Origin: Coleophoma eucalyptorum
Taxonomy: Eukaryota > Ascomycota > Leotiomycetes > Helotiales > Dermateaceae
Reading direction: 5' to 3'
NCBI GenBank assembly: GCA_026120035.1
Contig: JALRME010000031.1
Location: 434,001-498,000 of the forward strand
Length of the DNA stretch: 64,000 bases
Shown here: piece after piece, positions 22,651 through 35,196 of the stretch
Layout of the letters: every line of letters starts with the position of its first letter
How positions within the stretch are numbered: the stretch's first letter is position 1
Notes under the pieces: model-generated
What the model saw: the letters and a program-made list of their open reading frames with translations, nothing else
Database searches by the model: none
Told to the model about the DNA's origin: nothing
Position numbers and translations under genes: made by a program

Positions 22651-24396
22651 TTAACTATTTTGCAATTCTATTAATTGACAATACATCTTTCCTATTTTAA
22701 CTAATTCATCATGCGTTCCTTGCTCAACCACCATTCCGTTGGAGAGAACAAATATTATGTCGCCAGACCTAGCTCTCATCGAGCCGAAATGGCAATGGCC
22801 ATAGCCACAATTAGGGTTGTGGATAGAATAATGAACGTCCCAAGAGTTACCCCACTGATCCCAGCAAGCTGGACACTTTCGGTATTCAATAAAGACACGA
22901 GGGGATCCAGCCTTATTTTCTTCCATGTCGAAGAACGCAAGGACTTGATGAACAACTGCGCGGAAGACTTTTGTCCTAGCTCGCCGAATGAGGTTTTCAG
23001 AGCAAACCACAAAGCAAATAGCTTGTGCGGAATAAGCAAAGAGCCGAACAAATGCTAGGCCGAGAAGTAAGAGTGAGATTCTGTTTGAACCATGTTCTAT
23101 CCTGTTATGAAAGATCACAGGAAGCGAGAGGCTGTCGATTGCCTTCGAGAAAAGAACAGCTTCCGCTGGGGGGCCGGCCCCTGATATCATGGAGCAGACC
23201 AACCCTAACATCATGAGTGGCCAATCTTTTTTGTTCATACTAGCAGTGAAGTACAGTAGAGTTTTTAATGATTCTTTTCGTTTATTTGATGGTGTCTCAG
23301 CAGTTAGCGTGGCAGCTTCGATGTCATAAGATTGATCAGTGACAACCAATTCACAATCTTTCTCCTCGATTGTAGAACTAAACTTTTCGCGTTGAATATC
23401 TGACCTTGATGTTGGACAGGAATATTGCGTTTTAAAAAGCGTCCAGTATTCGCCATGTAACGCAAATGGATCATCATGGCAGCCGGTCTCCACTACATGT
23501 CCCTTTGACATGACAATAATCTCGTCTGCTGATCTAATGCTTGCCAGTCGGTGAGCAATGACTATGCATGTTCTGCTATCTGCTGTAGCGTCAAGTCCTA
23601 TCTGAACAGCTTTTTCAGACTCAAGATTAAGGGCTGAAGTTGCCTCATCCAGAATTAGGATCTTGGGATCGCCGACGATAGCACGTGCAATTGCCACTCG
23701 TTGTTTCTCACCTCCGGATAGCAATTTCCCTCCTAGACCAACCTCTGTTCGTATCCGGCGGGTGATTTCACCTCCTGCGTACCGAGTGTCTGCAATTGCG
23801 ATATAAATAGAGACAAACTGAGCCAAAGCTAAGGAAAGAAAGAAGACAGTTTAGTGTGCAACGTCTTTCCGTAAATCTTCTCCGCTTGCTTTGCCTGCAC
23901 AGAACTCTTGGGAGGTTTGCGAAAGCTTTCCAAATATAACCTGTTTGTTGATCAGAGCGCCATAGCTCTTATATTACTAGAATCTGCATACTGACTGTCA
24001 TAAGTGGTTGCAAAGCGCCTGCACATACTGCACTGATCACAGCCAAAGCCGCAATCGCCTGTTCAAATTTATTGCCGAATTTTATAATCTTAAGTATTGA
24101 TATAGGATTTGTTCGTGAATAATCGGACTGTTGTTCCTGAAGTCTAGCGATCCCTTATCTGTGCTATCTGATGATTTGGACCGCTTCTCGAAGGGTGTCG
24201 TTGCTTGGAAGTCAAAGGATTTGGGCGATTGAGAATCCTCTAACGACTGTAGAATATGAAATACAGGACTGAATTGAAACTCCTGTAAGTTATAGACCTC
24301 ACGTCGACCTAGAAGGACTTCAAGTTGAAGTCGTGTATAGTGAAATGAGAGTAGTGGGTTATCAGAGTTCCTTTTGCTGTCTATCAGAAAGACCAA
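22651..24396 (-). pseudogene. ABC-B (multidrug-type) transporter, two internal deletions and frameshifts
   Basis: Remnant of a full-length TMD-NBD-TMD-NBD transporter. Reading 5' to 3' on the minus strand: an N-terminal region; the first membrane helix (AIAALAVISAVCAGALQPL, near 24040-24062) in another frame; [20 protein letters not shown], which jumps directly to the NBD1 signature [16 protein letters not shown] with Walker [12 protein letters not shown]; an H-loop IVIAHRL; the linker; then TMD2 to about [13 protein letters not shown] frameshift follows, and after [17 protein letters not shown] the frame goes straight to the end of NBD2 ([22 protein letters not shown]). Both Walker A motifs and most membrane helices are gone. 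Family members are about 1,250-1,350 residues; this has under 500. Not functional as a transporter. Confidence 0.85.
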
Positions 24397-26187
24397 AAGA
24401 TGCCGTTCCTAGCTCCAAAGGTGCCGTTCTTGGCCGCAATAACCATATCTATTATGGTGATTATTATGGCTCTTCTCGGAGCATCTAGCTCCATAATTTA
24501 TATACCCACGTTCATTGTACATACATATTCAACCATGAATCTCCGTCTACCGTCGCATCGGTCACCCCGAGCATGCGACAATAGCATATTTGCCTTGGCT
24601 CTCCATTGTATTTCAGGAAGTGATTTGCATGATGAGCAGATGGGTTCTTCATAAACTCCACCTTTGAACTCACAACGCTGATCCAGTAGTATGGGTTCCG
24701 GACCCCTTCCGTGCCTCTGAACGGGCTATTTTGTAAAGCTAGGACCCATTAACGTCCTGACATACTTTCAATCTCGCAAGACATGATTCGCCATGCTGAT
24801 AACCTTGAAAACGGCAAAAATTGTGGAGATTAGCGATATTCTGCCTCGCTGCTCGTACTTTCCATAGTTTTGGACCTCGCCGCTGCGGCACGTACCGCTA
24901 TGAACACGGTTCTTTTAGCCACTAATGATTCGTTACGCTGAATGTCATCTATCTTAGCTTTGCTGTGCCAGCCATTGATGCTAAACAGCCTTGTATATCC
25001 CATTCCACCCATGAAATTCGGATATGCGTGAGCCATAATGTCCCTGGCATCCACGGAATGCCTGTCATGTGATATCGCCGGATGTGTCCCGGTTCAGAGC
25101 CTCAGTTAGTTGCTACATACGCCCAATGTAAATCTCTCGACAACTCACTCTATTCGGGTCGCATCTTGCTTGTGACACTAGTTTGTGACACTAGTTTCTA
25201 TTGTCTTACTTGCAATATACTTAAATGACCCATAAATTCCTGCACCCCCTGGTGAAGCATGACTTCAAGAGAGCGGGGGGCTTGGCGGACCTGCGTATGC
25301 TGTAAATATGTGACGGTTAGATGGTGAGGATAATCACACGCTAAGTAGCTAACGATAGCATTGACTACTCAATGCTTTGGTTAAAGGCCGAGATATTAAT
25401 TGGGGCAACACACGGAGATGTCCTAATTTTGACAGAACTGAGGTAAGGATGAAAGACTAGGAGATCTTTGTGAGATACCTCATGTACATATATCCGCAGA
25501 ATTTTTTATACGATTCTTTTCATCTATGATAATTCTTGGTTGGTTTCTGGTTGTAAATAGCACACATTTTGATGTCATTTATGGTATGAATCTGAATTCC
25601 TACTTATCTTTATACGGATTCACTTTGGCTATGTTAAGCGCACTCAAACATGTGAATAGCGAAGCTCCATTTATTAACATCGTTGACAAAGGCGCTAATG
25701 TTTTCGTGGCTATATATTTACGACTTACACACAGAGCCTTCTTACCTAGCTTGGATCCACGTTCGGAGCATCAGTCCAAACGTATCACGGGAAAGCCGTG
25801 CTAATCGATACGTGATCAGTTTGTGTACGCCATAAAATAACATATGCATCGCTTAGCATAGAAACCACGATTTTAATCAGACAGAACAACTCAGTGGGTG
25901 TGATGAGGCTGCCCAATCATACGATATGTAACCACTGAAAACTTCACAGCTGCATTTATCCAAGTCCATAGAGGCGTATAATTAATTGAACTACACTCAA
26001 AGCACATGTGAAGGCGTCCAGCCACATCTTGGCCTCTTGAAAAGAGCTAGCCAGGTGCGGCTGATCTTTGCCAAGATTCTCGGCAATACACTGAGTTTAT
26101 ACGCTCCCCTCCCTCTTTCGTTGCTAGCTACAAGAGAGAAACAAAATATTCTGGAATCATAGACTTCATTACTTACTGTGTATTACC
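24397..26187. other. intergenic region, nothing recognised
   Basis: About 1.8 kb without a supported gene. A tiny direct repeat (TTGTGACACTAGT twice) lies near 25175-25200. Open frames at 24400-24654, 24830-25054 and 25526-25804 show no family motif. The last few hundred bases should hold the promoter of the gene at 26188. Confidence 0.45.
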
Positions 26188-28896
26188 ATGGATATGTTCA
26201 AAAAGGCCCGCAATAAGGTGCAAGCAACAGTTAACGAAATCAAAACCGTGGCTGAGCAGAGCCGATATTCAAGTAGCACAAATCAATACCTGCCTGAGTC
26301 GCAACACGGAAAGGTTGCACCGGCTCATTACGAATACCATCCGCCCAACTCATATGGAAGTCAGCCATTACAACAACAGTATGGAAACCAGTATGGGAAC
26401 CAATATCAGCCCCCACAGCAACAGTATGGAAGTCAACCTCCAAATCAATATCATCACGCAAATGCACCACAGAGTAATTATGGCCAATACCAGCAACATT
26501 CACAGCAATATGTAGCTCCACCACCTCCTAATGCAGCTCCTAATGGTGCAACAACTTACCATCAACCTTCTTCATATGAATCCTTACAGCAAAGTCAACC
26601 GTCGTATCATGGAAGCCCTCAGCCTGGAGGCAACATTCCGCCGGCATCTCAACAGTATCCTGTACAATCAGGATATCCCCAAACTCAACCTGTGGGACCG
26701 CCTCCTATGAGCGCAGAGAGTATTCACCATCCACTACCTCCTCCGCTTGCTAACCGACCTCAACCGCCACAGCCTGCTCAAAATCAACAACAGAAGACTG
26801 AGTTAGGCCATGTCGCATTGCCTGATATGTCTTCACTGGGACTCGGTGATAAATGCACAGGGCCAGTGTCTATGTTGACTGATTGTGAGCAATTCTACAT
26901 CTTAAAGCCAGAAGTCCTCCTAGGATCATACGCAGAACCGCTTGATGAGGAGGAGGTCACTCTTTGCAAGTCGTGTTTTGTCACCAAAGTTACACCTTAC
27001 GCTACGATAGCCTCCAGTTTCAAAGCCCTCGAAAAGAAGCCCACGAATACCAGCGACGGTGGACCGGGCATTTCTCACAATCGACTCCTGTGTACTTTTA
27101 GACTGCCTGCTATCCTTGGTCTATTCTACAGCCAATGTATCCCGCGCAATTCTATGACAGCCATGGTGGAGTACTTTCGCTCACCGGATTGGACTCCTTG
27201 TACAGGAAAAGCGTGGGTAGAATCCTTAGGACAAACATACTACGGCGCGAAAGGGCAAGGAATCGACAACTTCGGATGTTGTACCACCTGCTTCAAACTC
27301 TACCTTCGATTTACCGTATTTGAAAGATACTTCACCGCCATGAGCGATCCTCCCAATCCAAACAGCTTGTTCGGCTGCAGCTTTGGCGTCCACCCTTACA
27401 CTGAGCAGGTAATCAGGACCGAATTGCTGAAACCGTCTCCAAACTTCCACTACGTTATATCGGAGATCAGGCAGCGTATCGAGATACCTGCATGCGCAGG
27501 GGAGCGAGTTGCTATTGCACCAGCTGGTGGTGACGATACCTATTTCTATAGTGCTGGGCCTAGTAAATCGGGTGCCTTCTGCCGTGAATGCTACTTCGAT
27601 CATATCCGTGGAACAATCTTCAAGGATACCTTCGGCTGCTGTAGTCTACTGTCTGAAGAACAGAAAGGAACTCTACCATGCGATCTGGCGTCGGAATACT
27701 CCCAAATCGCCATGGGTGTCGCAGTACGAGCAAACAATGATGAGATTTGGAGAAGTGTAATGACCAAAAGAGATAAAGTGCCACAGTGCGTTGGCATCAC
27801 CGGTCTTGACGAAGAGGATTTAGAGAAGCAGATACAAGAAAAAGGCTCACTGGCGGAGTGGTACTGCTTTACGGATTACCCCAACGTTGAGGTCTGCCCA
27901 CAATGCTTCTGGACAACGGTAAACCTGAATGGCGCCATGCACCTGTTTACCCCCATTACACGCGCGTTGAAGCCTGGCGTTATTCGGATGTGTTTTCTCA
28001 CCAGCGCAAAGGATTCCTCGGCCGATGTCACCGACTGGAACAAGTTCGAGCACACGCTGGCCTGGCGTGGTCAAATGCTTCGGGATGCAATCAGTTACGG
28101 ATACAGCGCACGGGGAAACTTTGCTGCCACTCTCGCGGTTGCAAGCCGGATCTCCAAGCTGCCACCGCCATGTGGTGGCACGTTCCGCAATTTCAAAGAG
28201 CCTAGCGGTCGGAAATGGCTAGGTCGTACGCCCGCGATTTCCCATGATGACCCGAATGATTGCCAGGTGTTTATCTGCGAGGAGTGCCACCAGAATATCG
28301 TCAAAGGAACACCCCTAGAGTCGGAGCTGAGTCGAGACCTCACTGCGGCTACCCGTCATATTACTGACGGTATTGGATGCATGGCGGCGACGAAACGGGC
28401 AAAGAGTGAACTGAGAGACGCATGTCAGAGGGGGGATCTTCCCGCCTTTGCACATTACCGCACAAAGCGGCTAGAGGTCTTCAAGAGGAAGATGGCTTTG
28501 AGTGATGAGATGAACCGACATGCCAACATACAACGACAAGGTCTGGCTGCGCTGGATATGCAGAATGCGCAGATGGGCACGCAGATCATGATGAACAATA
28601 ACGCGGCGATGAATGCCACAATCATGGGGATTGGAGGCTCGGTTGCTCAGGCTTCTAGTAATAATACTTACCAGGTTGGATATACACCGGTGAGTAAACC
28701 CTATTTCTATCTGATTATCTCTTGTGCCACAAAGAGGCATGAGAGTTGCATCGCCTTGGAGGCTAATATTCGTCCTTTTTAGGGGAGTGTCGGCGGCGGT
28801 GGCATTATGGGCACTATGGCTAGTATGCAGAGTCGGGCCTTGGCTTTGTTAGAGCAGGGGAAGGCTATGGATGCGGAGTGGGAGGCAATTCGTTGA
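26188..28896 (+). CDS. Pro/Gln/Tyr-rich protein with repeated CxxC motifs, function unknown
   Basis: Two exons (26188-28689, 28783-28896; donor GTGAGT) encode 871 residues. After a short basic/amphipathic start (MDMFKKARNKVQATV), residues about 25-210 are low-complexity Q/Y/P/N with YGNQYGNQYQPPQQ-like repeats. From about residue 215 the protein is globular. It has five CxxC pairs near residues 260 (LCKSCF), 364 (CCTTCF), 464 (FCRECY), 569 (VCPQCF) and 696 (ICEECH), spaced about 100-127 residues apart, which suggests zinc knuckles in repeated modules. The C-terminal 130 residues are Met/Asn/Gln-rich and helical, ending with a Gly-rich patch. No known catalytic motif was found. It lies tail-to-tail with the WW-domain gene, which has a similar disordered composition. 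Confidence 0.82.
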
Positions 28897-29132
28897 GGAT
28901 GTTTCTTTTGATAAGAATTGATATTTTTCTAGAATTCCATGTTTATGTGACTACGCGCATATAAACAAACCTCCCAGGCAGTCTCCAATTTTATTCTATT
29001 ATATGCAATTAAATAAGCCTCCCAAGTAGTCTTCGTTCTTTCGATATAAGAGGATACAGTCGGTATCTGCACCTTTATTAATTGATTTGATTCTGCTTAC
29101 AATCTAGGATGACAAGAAATTCAATCTACCGT

Positions 29133-31388
29133 CTAGCTCCATTCATACTGTGTACCTGCCGGATCTATCAAATTTAAAGCGTTATTCCGCCCCACTGCCT
29201 CTTGGGCAAATTGAGCTTGGAGAGCGTCACCAGAATCCCCCCCAGACATCCCATCCCCAAAGTCCATTCCCGAAGAGTCTCCAAAATCACCAACGTCGTC
29301 GAAAAGCCCCCCATCCATTATATCCGCACCTAAGGCTATGGCTCCAATGGCCCCTATCCCTATAGCAGCACGGGTCCCCCACTTTTTCAAATTGGACTTG
29401 GGAGCTCCGGAGCTTGTAGTGCTGCTTACGCTTGAAACCGCAGTCTTTTGGAGCTTGTCCCATTTAGAACCAAACTTCGACATCATACCGCTGGCCTTTT
29501 GAGACTGGGACGAGTATTTTGTGGTCATGGCTGGTCGCGTCGAGTCCGGTTGCTGCTGTGATGGACGGCGAATTGGAGGTGGAGGCAAATGCTGTATAGG
29601 GTTGTTGTATCCTAAATTTGGAGCACCTGTATTGGACTGGGCATTTTGCGGCTGAGGGGATGGGGATGGCTGATACTGGCGCTGCTGCGATGCTGCCGCC
29701 GAATTTGGGGAGGATTGGTTTGGCTGTGGTGTGCCATACGGATACGGGGTGTTTGCTTGCGGCTGACTTTGTTGATAAGGATTAGTTGGTGGTGGTTGAA
29801 CGGGAGAAGCTCCAAGGTATGGTTGCTGGAATGGCTGCTGTTGGGGCCGGGCTGGTAGAGGTGGGCCCTGTGATGGTCGGCGTTGTGGTTGGCTTTGTTG
29901 ATATTGAGGTTGGGGCGACAGAGATGGAACGTATGAGGTTTGGATTTGTTGTGGTAGGCCCTGCTGATGCTGTAGCTGAGCTGGTGGAGGTGGGATATGA
30001 GGATTGGAGGCCGCTTGCGGTTGGGTATATTGGTATTGGCCATTGGGGGGTGGTTGAACCGGAGAACCCCCGAGGTATTGTTGCTGAACTTGCTGATGCT
30101 GTAGCTGAGCTGGTGGAGGGGGGATATAAGGGGTTTGAGTTTCTTGTGGCTGGCCTGGTTGATATTGAGGCTGGGGTGGTGGAGGTGGGATGTATGAATG
30201 TTGAATTGGTTGTGATTGGCCTTGTTGTTGAACATGCGGTGGTAGTTGAGCCTGAGAAGTTCCTAAGTTTTGCAGTTGGCCTTCTGAACGGTGGACCTGG
30301 GCTGGTGAGGGTGGGATATTTGTGGTATGGATTTGTTGTGGTTGTCTTGCTTCATGCGGGGCCTGAGCTGGTGGAGGTGGAATATTTGTGGTTTGGATTT
30401 GTTGTAGATGTCCTTCTGGATGTTGGACCTGAGCTGGAGGGGGTGGGATATTTGGAGTTTCAGCTTGTGGTGATTGACCCTGCTGGGGTCGAATATGCAA
30501 TGGTAGTTCAACCGGAGAAGCTCCTAGGTATTGCGGTTGGCTCTGTTGGGGTTCCGCCTGAGGTGGTGGAGGTGGAATATTTGCGGTTTGGCTTAGTGGT
30601 GACTGACCTTGTTGATGTTGGACATGCAGGGTTTCAACCGGTGAAGCATCAAGGGCTTGTGGCTGGCTTGGTTCATGCCGAACCTGGGTTGGTGGAGGTG
30701 GGATAATTGTGGTTTCGGGTTGTTGTGGTTGAACAGGAGAAGCCCTGAGATTTTGTGGTTGGCTCTCTTGATGTTCCACCTGTGGTGGTGGAGGTGGAAT
30801 ATTTACTGTTTGAGTGTGTTGTGGTTGGCCTTGTGGATCCTGAGTCTGGACTGGTGGAGGTGGGATATATGGAGTTTGTATGGGCTGCGGCTGAACCAGT
30901 TGATGTTGGACCTGCGGTATTTCAACTGGCAAAGTACTTAGGGCTTGTGGCTCGCTTTGTTGTTGTTGGACCTGGGTTGGTGGAGGTGGGATATATGTGG
31001 TTTGTATGGGTTGCGGCTGAACCGGTTGATATTGGACCTGGGCTGGCGGTGGAGGGAAGTATGGAACTTCGGTAGAGGGCTGCGCCTGCGGTTGCACAAT
31101 ATTTGATCGGTTCTGGTCGGCTCCAGACTGAACCGGTTTTCTTTGGGGTGCTTGAGCGGCAGTAACTGGCAAGTCCCATGTGCTCTCTCCAGTGTGCACG
31201 TTTAAATAATAACTACATTCCATAAGCTCATGTACCCAGATGACTGTTGCAATCCCCTAGCGTTAGAGCGACCAAACGGAAAATGCTTACATTTGATTAT
31301 GTTCCGCACTCCATACCGCTTTCCAGCCTGGCGCAATGGCTCCGTTGGCGGGCACTGGCGCATGTTGCGGTATAAATCCAGCAGCCAT
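29133..31388 (-). CDS. WW-domain protein with long Pro/Gln repeats
   Basis: Exon 1 (31291-31388) starts MAAGFIPQHAPVPANGAIAP and the first half of a WW domain (GWKAVWSAEHNQ). A 78-nt intron (31213-31290, GTAAGC...TGTAG) splits the domain, and exon 2 (29133-31212) completes it with YYLNVHTGESTWDLP. The two Trp are then 22 residues apart, as in canonical WW domains. The product has 725 residues. Residues about 70-540 are tandem imperfect repeats built on IPPPPAQVQHQ and QPQxIQT. The C-terminus has a helical MMSKFGSKWDKLQ segment, a Gly/Ala hydrophobic stretch (AAIGIGAIGAIALGADIM) and an acidic Gly/Asp tail. WW domains bind Pro-rich ligands, so the protein could bind its own repeats or those of its neighbour (inference). 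Confidence 0.85.
29800..31080. repeat. tandem imperfect P/Q-coding repeats
   Basis: On the minus strand this stretch repeats a unit of roughly 75-100 bp coding for IPPPPAQVQHQ plus a QPQ-rich spacer, at least a dozen times with variation. Because the units are similar, several other frames stay open too, including long plus-strand frames that are shadows. Confidence 0.8.
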
Positions 31389-32946
31389 GTCGTAGCAAAT
31401 TTATATAGCACTGGCTCCGACGAGTGATAGAGATGGATATTAGGGATGGGACTTATTTTGGCTTTTGACATGGATTCGAGTGGAAAGTCTAAGGTCTTGG
31501 GGCAGAGGGGACATATATATATAGGACTAGCCGAAGCCGTCAGGGGAGCGGAAGCTTTGGGCTAGGCTTCGGGGGAAAAGCAGATGCGACCTGCACAAGG
31601 CGCAGTTTCAGCGACAAAGCAGAACTAGGACCAGAGGATGCTTTGTAGCTCTTGAGCATCTTCTATCTACGCCTTTTCTACTGCCAAGATCAATTTATTG
31701 TTTATCTAGCTTGTCTAGAACCCTTGTGGTACTAGTTCCTTCACGAGGCGTCCGTATCGCGTAATTGAACAAATCATTCAATAGAGCGGGCTGTTTTAAG
31801 GGTGGTGCTAAGGATCAGCCCGCGATAGCTTGGACCCTAAACTTTCCTTTGATTGCACGCCTCGGGTCCGACGTCTATCTTGGACACCCCCATGTTTTAC
31901 CAATGACTAGGTACTGAGGTACAGCTCTCCACGCTCTGAATCAGCCTCCAGTTGATTCCGCTGTAAGCGATCGGATTCCTGAGTCATACATGGCCCCCAT
32001 GGAGAAGTAACGTGATCTAGAGGAAGTTAGGCACGAAATTTATTCTGGTTGACCTAGTTTGCTTCTGCGGGATACATATTTGTCCAATATTGGTTTGGAT
32101 TCTACATTCTATTCAATTCCTTTTAACCCAAGGCTTGCTCTGGAACTCTTGTTTCGGCTTCTTGAATGGATCCCTGGACGTTTATGGAGAAGTGACAGCT
32201 CGTCTCATCGTTGAACCTGATAGAAAGTCCATAACATTTAAATACAAATGATATGATACACGACGGTAAGAAGAGCTTTATTATTTCACCGAATTTCATG
32301 AAATCAAAAAGGCATGTGACTCTGCGACAGGCATCTTTGTGGATCGACCTTCTACGCAACCCTCATTTCCGCTTCTATATGGTCAATCCCATAGTCAATA
32401 GCATATCCAAGTAGTCTCTATGGATTCCCACATCTTTCATTGACACAGACTATCTTTTATTTAATCAAGAGGATCGTGACTGACTGACATGATCATGTGA
32501 CTGCGCTACTGCGACCTACCGGTAAATAAGCTTTTCAAGCTTGACTTTATTCTGTCCCAGGGTAGGCACATTGTTCATGTTGCACCGATTGGTCCCATTT
32601 ATTGTTCATCCATTGCAATCGGCACTCTAGACTTACATCAATGCCCCTATAGCAATAACTGACATGACACGTGAGGAGAATGGGAGCCTACAAGAATGGG
32701 TTTTCCTGGTAGAAAGTCAGCAGAACCCCTGCAACTGGATATCACTGGGATAAGATAGATACAAGGATTACAGTTATGCTTCTTTATAAAGCCAGTCTAC
32801 GCCCCATCTCCACGCCCCTCACCCTAATTCCGTAAGCATCAAGGTTACGCTTCCTTCCTCAAGGCACTTATTTCCAACTGCCCGTCAACACTATCCTCTA
32901 AATCCCCGTGCATGACCTTACCTAAACATCCATTGCATCTATCTGA
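31389..32946. other. intergenic region, nothing recognised
   Basis: About 1.55 kb between the start of the WW gene and the start of the membrane-protein gene, so it is a divergent promoter region. No gene or repeat recognised; a minus-strand frame at 32123-32359 is unsupported. Confidence 0.45.
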
Positions 32947-34999
32947 ATGGCGGCGTCCATTTTCGGGCCCGCCAACGAAAGCGCCCTGGCTGGCCTGGGA
33001 TATTTCAACGGATCCCTCTTCAATCAAATTCCTAATTATCTACAAGTATATCCAACCAATGATCACTCTCCCAACCTAAATCTGAGCATCTTGCCAAACA
33101 ATTTATCCTCCCTTACCTTCAATTCCAGCGACTCTTCCGTGTCCCTCGCTTTTGCGCTGTCCGAGATTCTGTTTGATTCTGATTCCTTTCGCGTCCCGGT
33201 GTTTTGTGTGTATCCTCTCAGCGGCCAGTATGATACCCTTTCCCGTGTTCTGTTCTATGTCCTCATGGTCTGCGCGCTCCTCTTCCGCCGCCATGAATGG
33301 CTCTCAACCGCTGCATTGGGTACTGCCATGGTCTATGCCGCGGAATCAGTAGTCCACCTGTTCGCGTTGATTGCGAATTTTTCAAGCCAGAAACGAGGCC
33401 TCGGAAATCCAGATTCCTCAACGCAGTACATGGATGTAGATGTCCTCGGTATATTCCCCATTCTTGCGATCTCGGGGATCATGTTGACCCCGATCCTCAT
33501 GTGGTCCAACTCGGTGCGCAAATATAAAGCACAGGCCGTCGTTATCTATTGGGGGATTCTGGTGTTCGTCGGTTTGGTGGCGCTTTTAATCTACCTCTAC
33601 GCCCTACCAGGTTATCTCAACTCGTTGCAATCCTTTGCTTCCTGTACGAGGAGTCCAGTCTGTTTAGAAACCCAAACGACTTCTGGGTATATCTCACAGA
33701 AGTACTTCGATGATTGCAATTGGTGTGTATATTTCAAAGCTATACCTCTATCATAAAGGATCAGTCTATGAGTCTTACAATCTTGCATGATGACTCACTA
33801 TCGTCTAACAAGTCAGAAAACATCCCAGGTCTTCTTTTATCATCATGCAAATTCTAACTCTGAAATCTTCATAGCATGGACTTCTGCGGGCTCTTGAGTC
33901 CTACTGCTCCGATGAGAAAATCGGCCAGCATGGTTGCATTTGTGACGCCAATTACTGTCACCATGCTCGACGCGGAGCGATTCAATGCCCTAATTGCGTT
34001 TGGTATCGGGGCCTTGATCTTTATTGTTCTGAACGGAGCGGTCGGGCTTGCGGGAAGCCGGTTCAGCCAGGTCCAGATACGCAATACCATTTTCGCCGTC
34101 CTATATGGGGACCGGGGTTTCTGGATCAGGCATTTCATTGAGAGTCCCGACCGGGAACTTCTTCTGGAGGCGTGGGACTCCGGACATCCCAGAAGAACTA
34201 AATGGAACCTGCGTGGGACTCCGGACATCCCAGAAGAACTAAATGGAACCTCCGTTTATACTTTGCCAAAAGCGTTGCGGCGGGGTTCTTTATATCGGCT
34301 TTATCCTTAACTGTGCTTGCGCCGGCATTCTTTATTATTGCCATCGTTGCTTTGGAACTCGACCTCCAGATCTATCCCGTCAGTGAACACAGCGATGCTG
34401 TAGGCGCATGGGCGACCTGGGTGGGGGTGATATTGGTTCTCATTGCTGGCGTCATTGAAAGATACCACTCTAACTGGTTCGAATACATTTGGATGGCTGC
34501 AGGGACCGTATTTCTCAGATTGTCTGACGACACATCTGAATATCGTGCACTGTATCTTTCCGACCGCCCTCAGAATAAAGTCCGGGAAATGACGAATGAC
34601 TTCCTCCTGGTACTCGTTAGCCCTTTCATTCACAGCTGGTTCAGTCTAAAGCGTATTCAATCGTCCGCGACGAAGACATTGAAGGCTTTTAGCATGTGGT
34701 GGAGGAATCCGGTGGATTTGTCTCGGCTGAATCTTGCTGAGACTGAGCAGCACTATCAGAACACAGTGATTCCCGGTAAACTACAGTCTTGTTCTTGTGG
34801 GCTTTGCAATGTTTCTTCGAAGAGACAGACTGAAGATTGGAACGAGAAGAAAAGAGCAATATCCAACGCCATTGCTGAAAAGATTCGCAATCGCATCACT
34901 GGGGGTATAGATAGTGATATCCGGCCAGCTCCAGCGGAAGAAATTAAAAGCAGTTCTCAGCTTCTGCAAGTAAAAGAAACAAATAGTATCATTCAATAA
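32947..34999 (+). pseudogene. multi-pass membrane protein broken by a 41-bp tandem duplication
   Basis: Exon 1 (32947-33722) and exon 2 (from 33875) join in frame across a 152-nt intron (TGC AAT TG|C). The N-terminus is rich in NxS/T sequons (extracellular), followed by several hydrophobic segments such as VLFYVLMVCALLF, ILGIF-type and VVIYWGILVFVGLVALLIYL, then more in exon 2. At 34170-34251 a 41-bp unit is present twice. With both copies the frame stops at 34310. With one copy removed the frame runs AWDSGHPRRTKWNLRLYFAK to a stop at 34997-34999, giving 619 residues. I do not recognise the family. Because the unit carries GT and AG, splicing from GT of copy 1 to AG of copy 2 could restore the frame with the loss of eight residues (speculative). 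Confidence 0.75.
34170..34251. repeat. 41-bp perfect tandem duplication (two copies)
   Basis: Copies at 34170-34210 and 34211-34251 begin GCGTGGGACTCCGGACATCC and are identical. The length is not a multiple of three, so the second copy shifts the frame of the membrane-protein gene. Confidence 0.95.
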
Positions 35000-35196
35000 C
35001 GCTTATTTACTTATCAGTAGAGTAAATATCTAGTCGATTAATACCCCTAACTCTGAACCAAAAGAATATCTGAATTATAAGACACAAAAGGTTAAAATTC
35101 TTCGGTTACGTGAGTTATTCTAAAGCGATATGCACCTTTACTCTGATGGGCTTGAATCTATCATCTAACTTTATTCCAATCATATCGATTTCTGTA

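Noticed and set aside
23827..24062. Treating the 5' part of the ABC-B remnant as a separate small gene
   Set aside because: The membrane helix and following segments match successive parts of one transporter, so they belong to the same pseudogene.
24830..25054. Minus-strand 74-codon open frame
   Set aside because: No family resemblance or supporting splice sites.
29786..30706. A 306-codon open frame on the plus strand across the P/Q repeats
   Set aside because: It is an antisense shadow of the WW-protein repeats. The tandem unit keeps several frames open, and the translation (Val/Gly/Leu-rich) has no family features.
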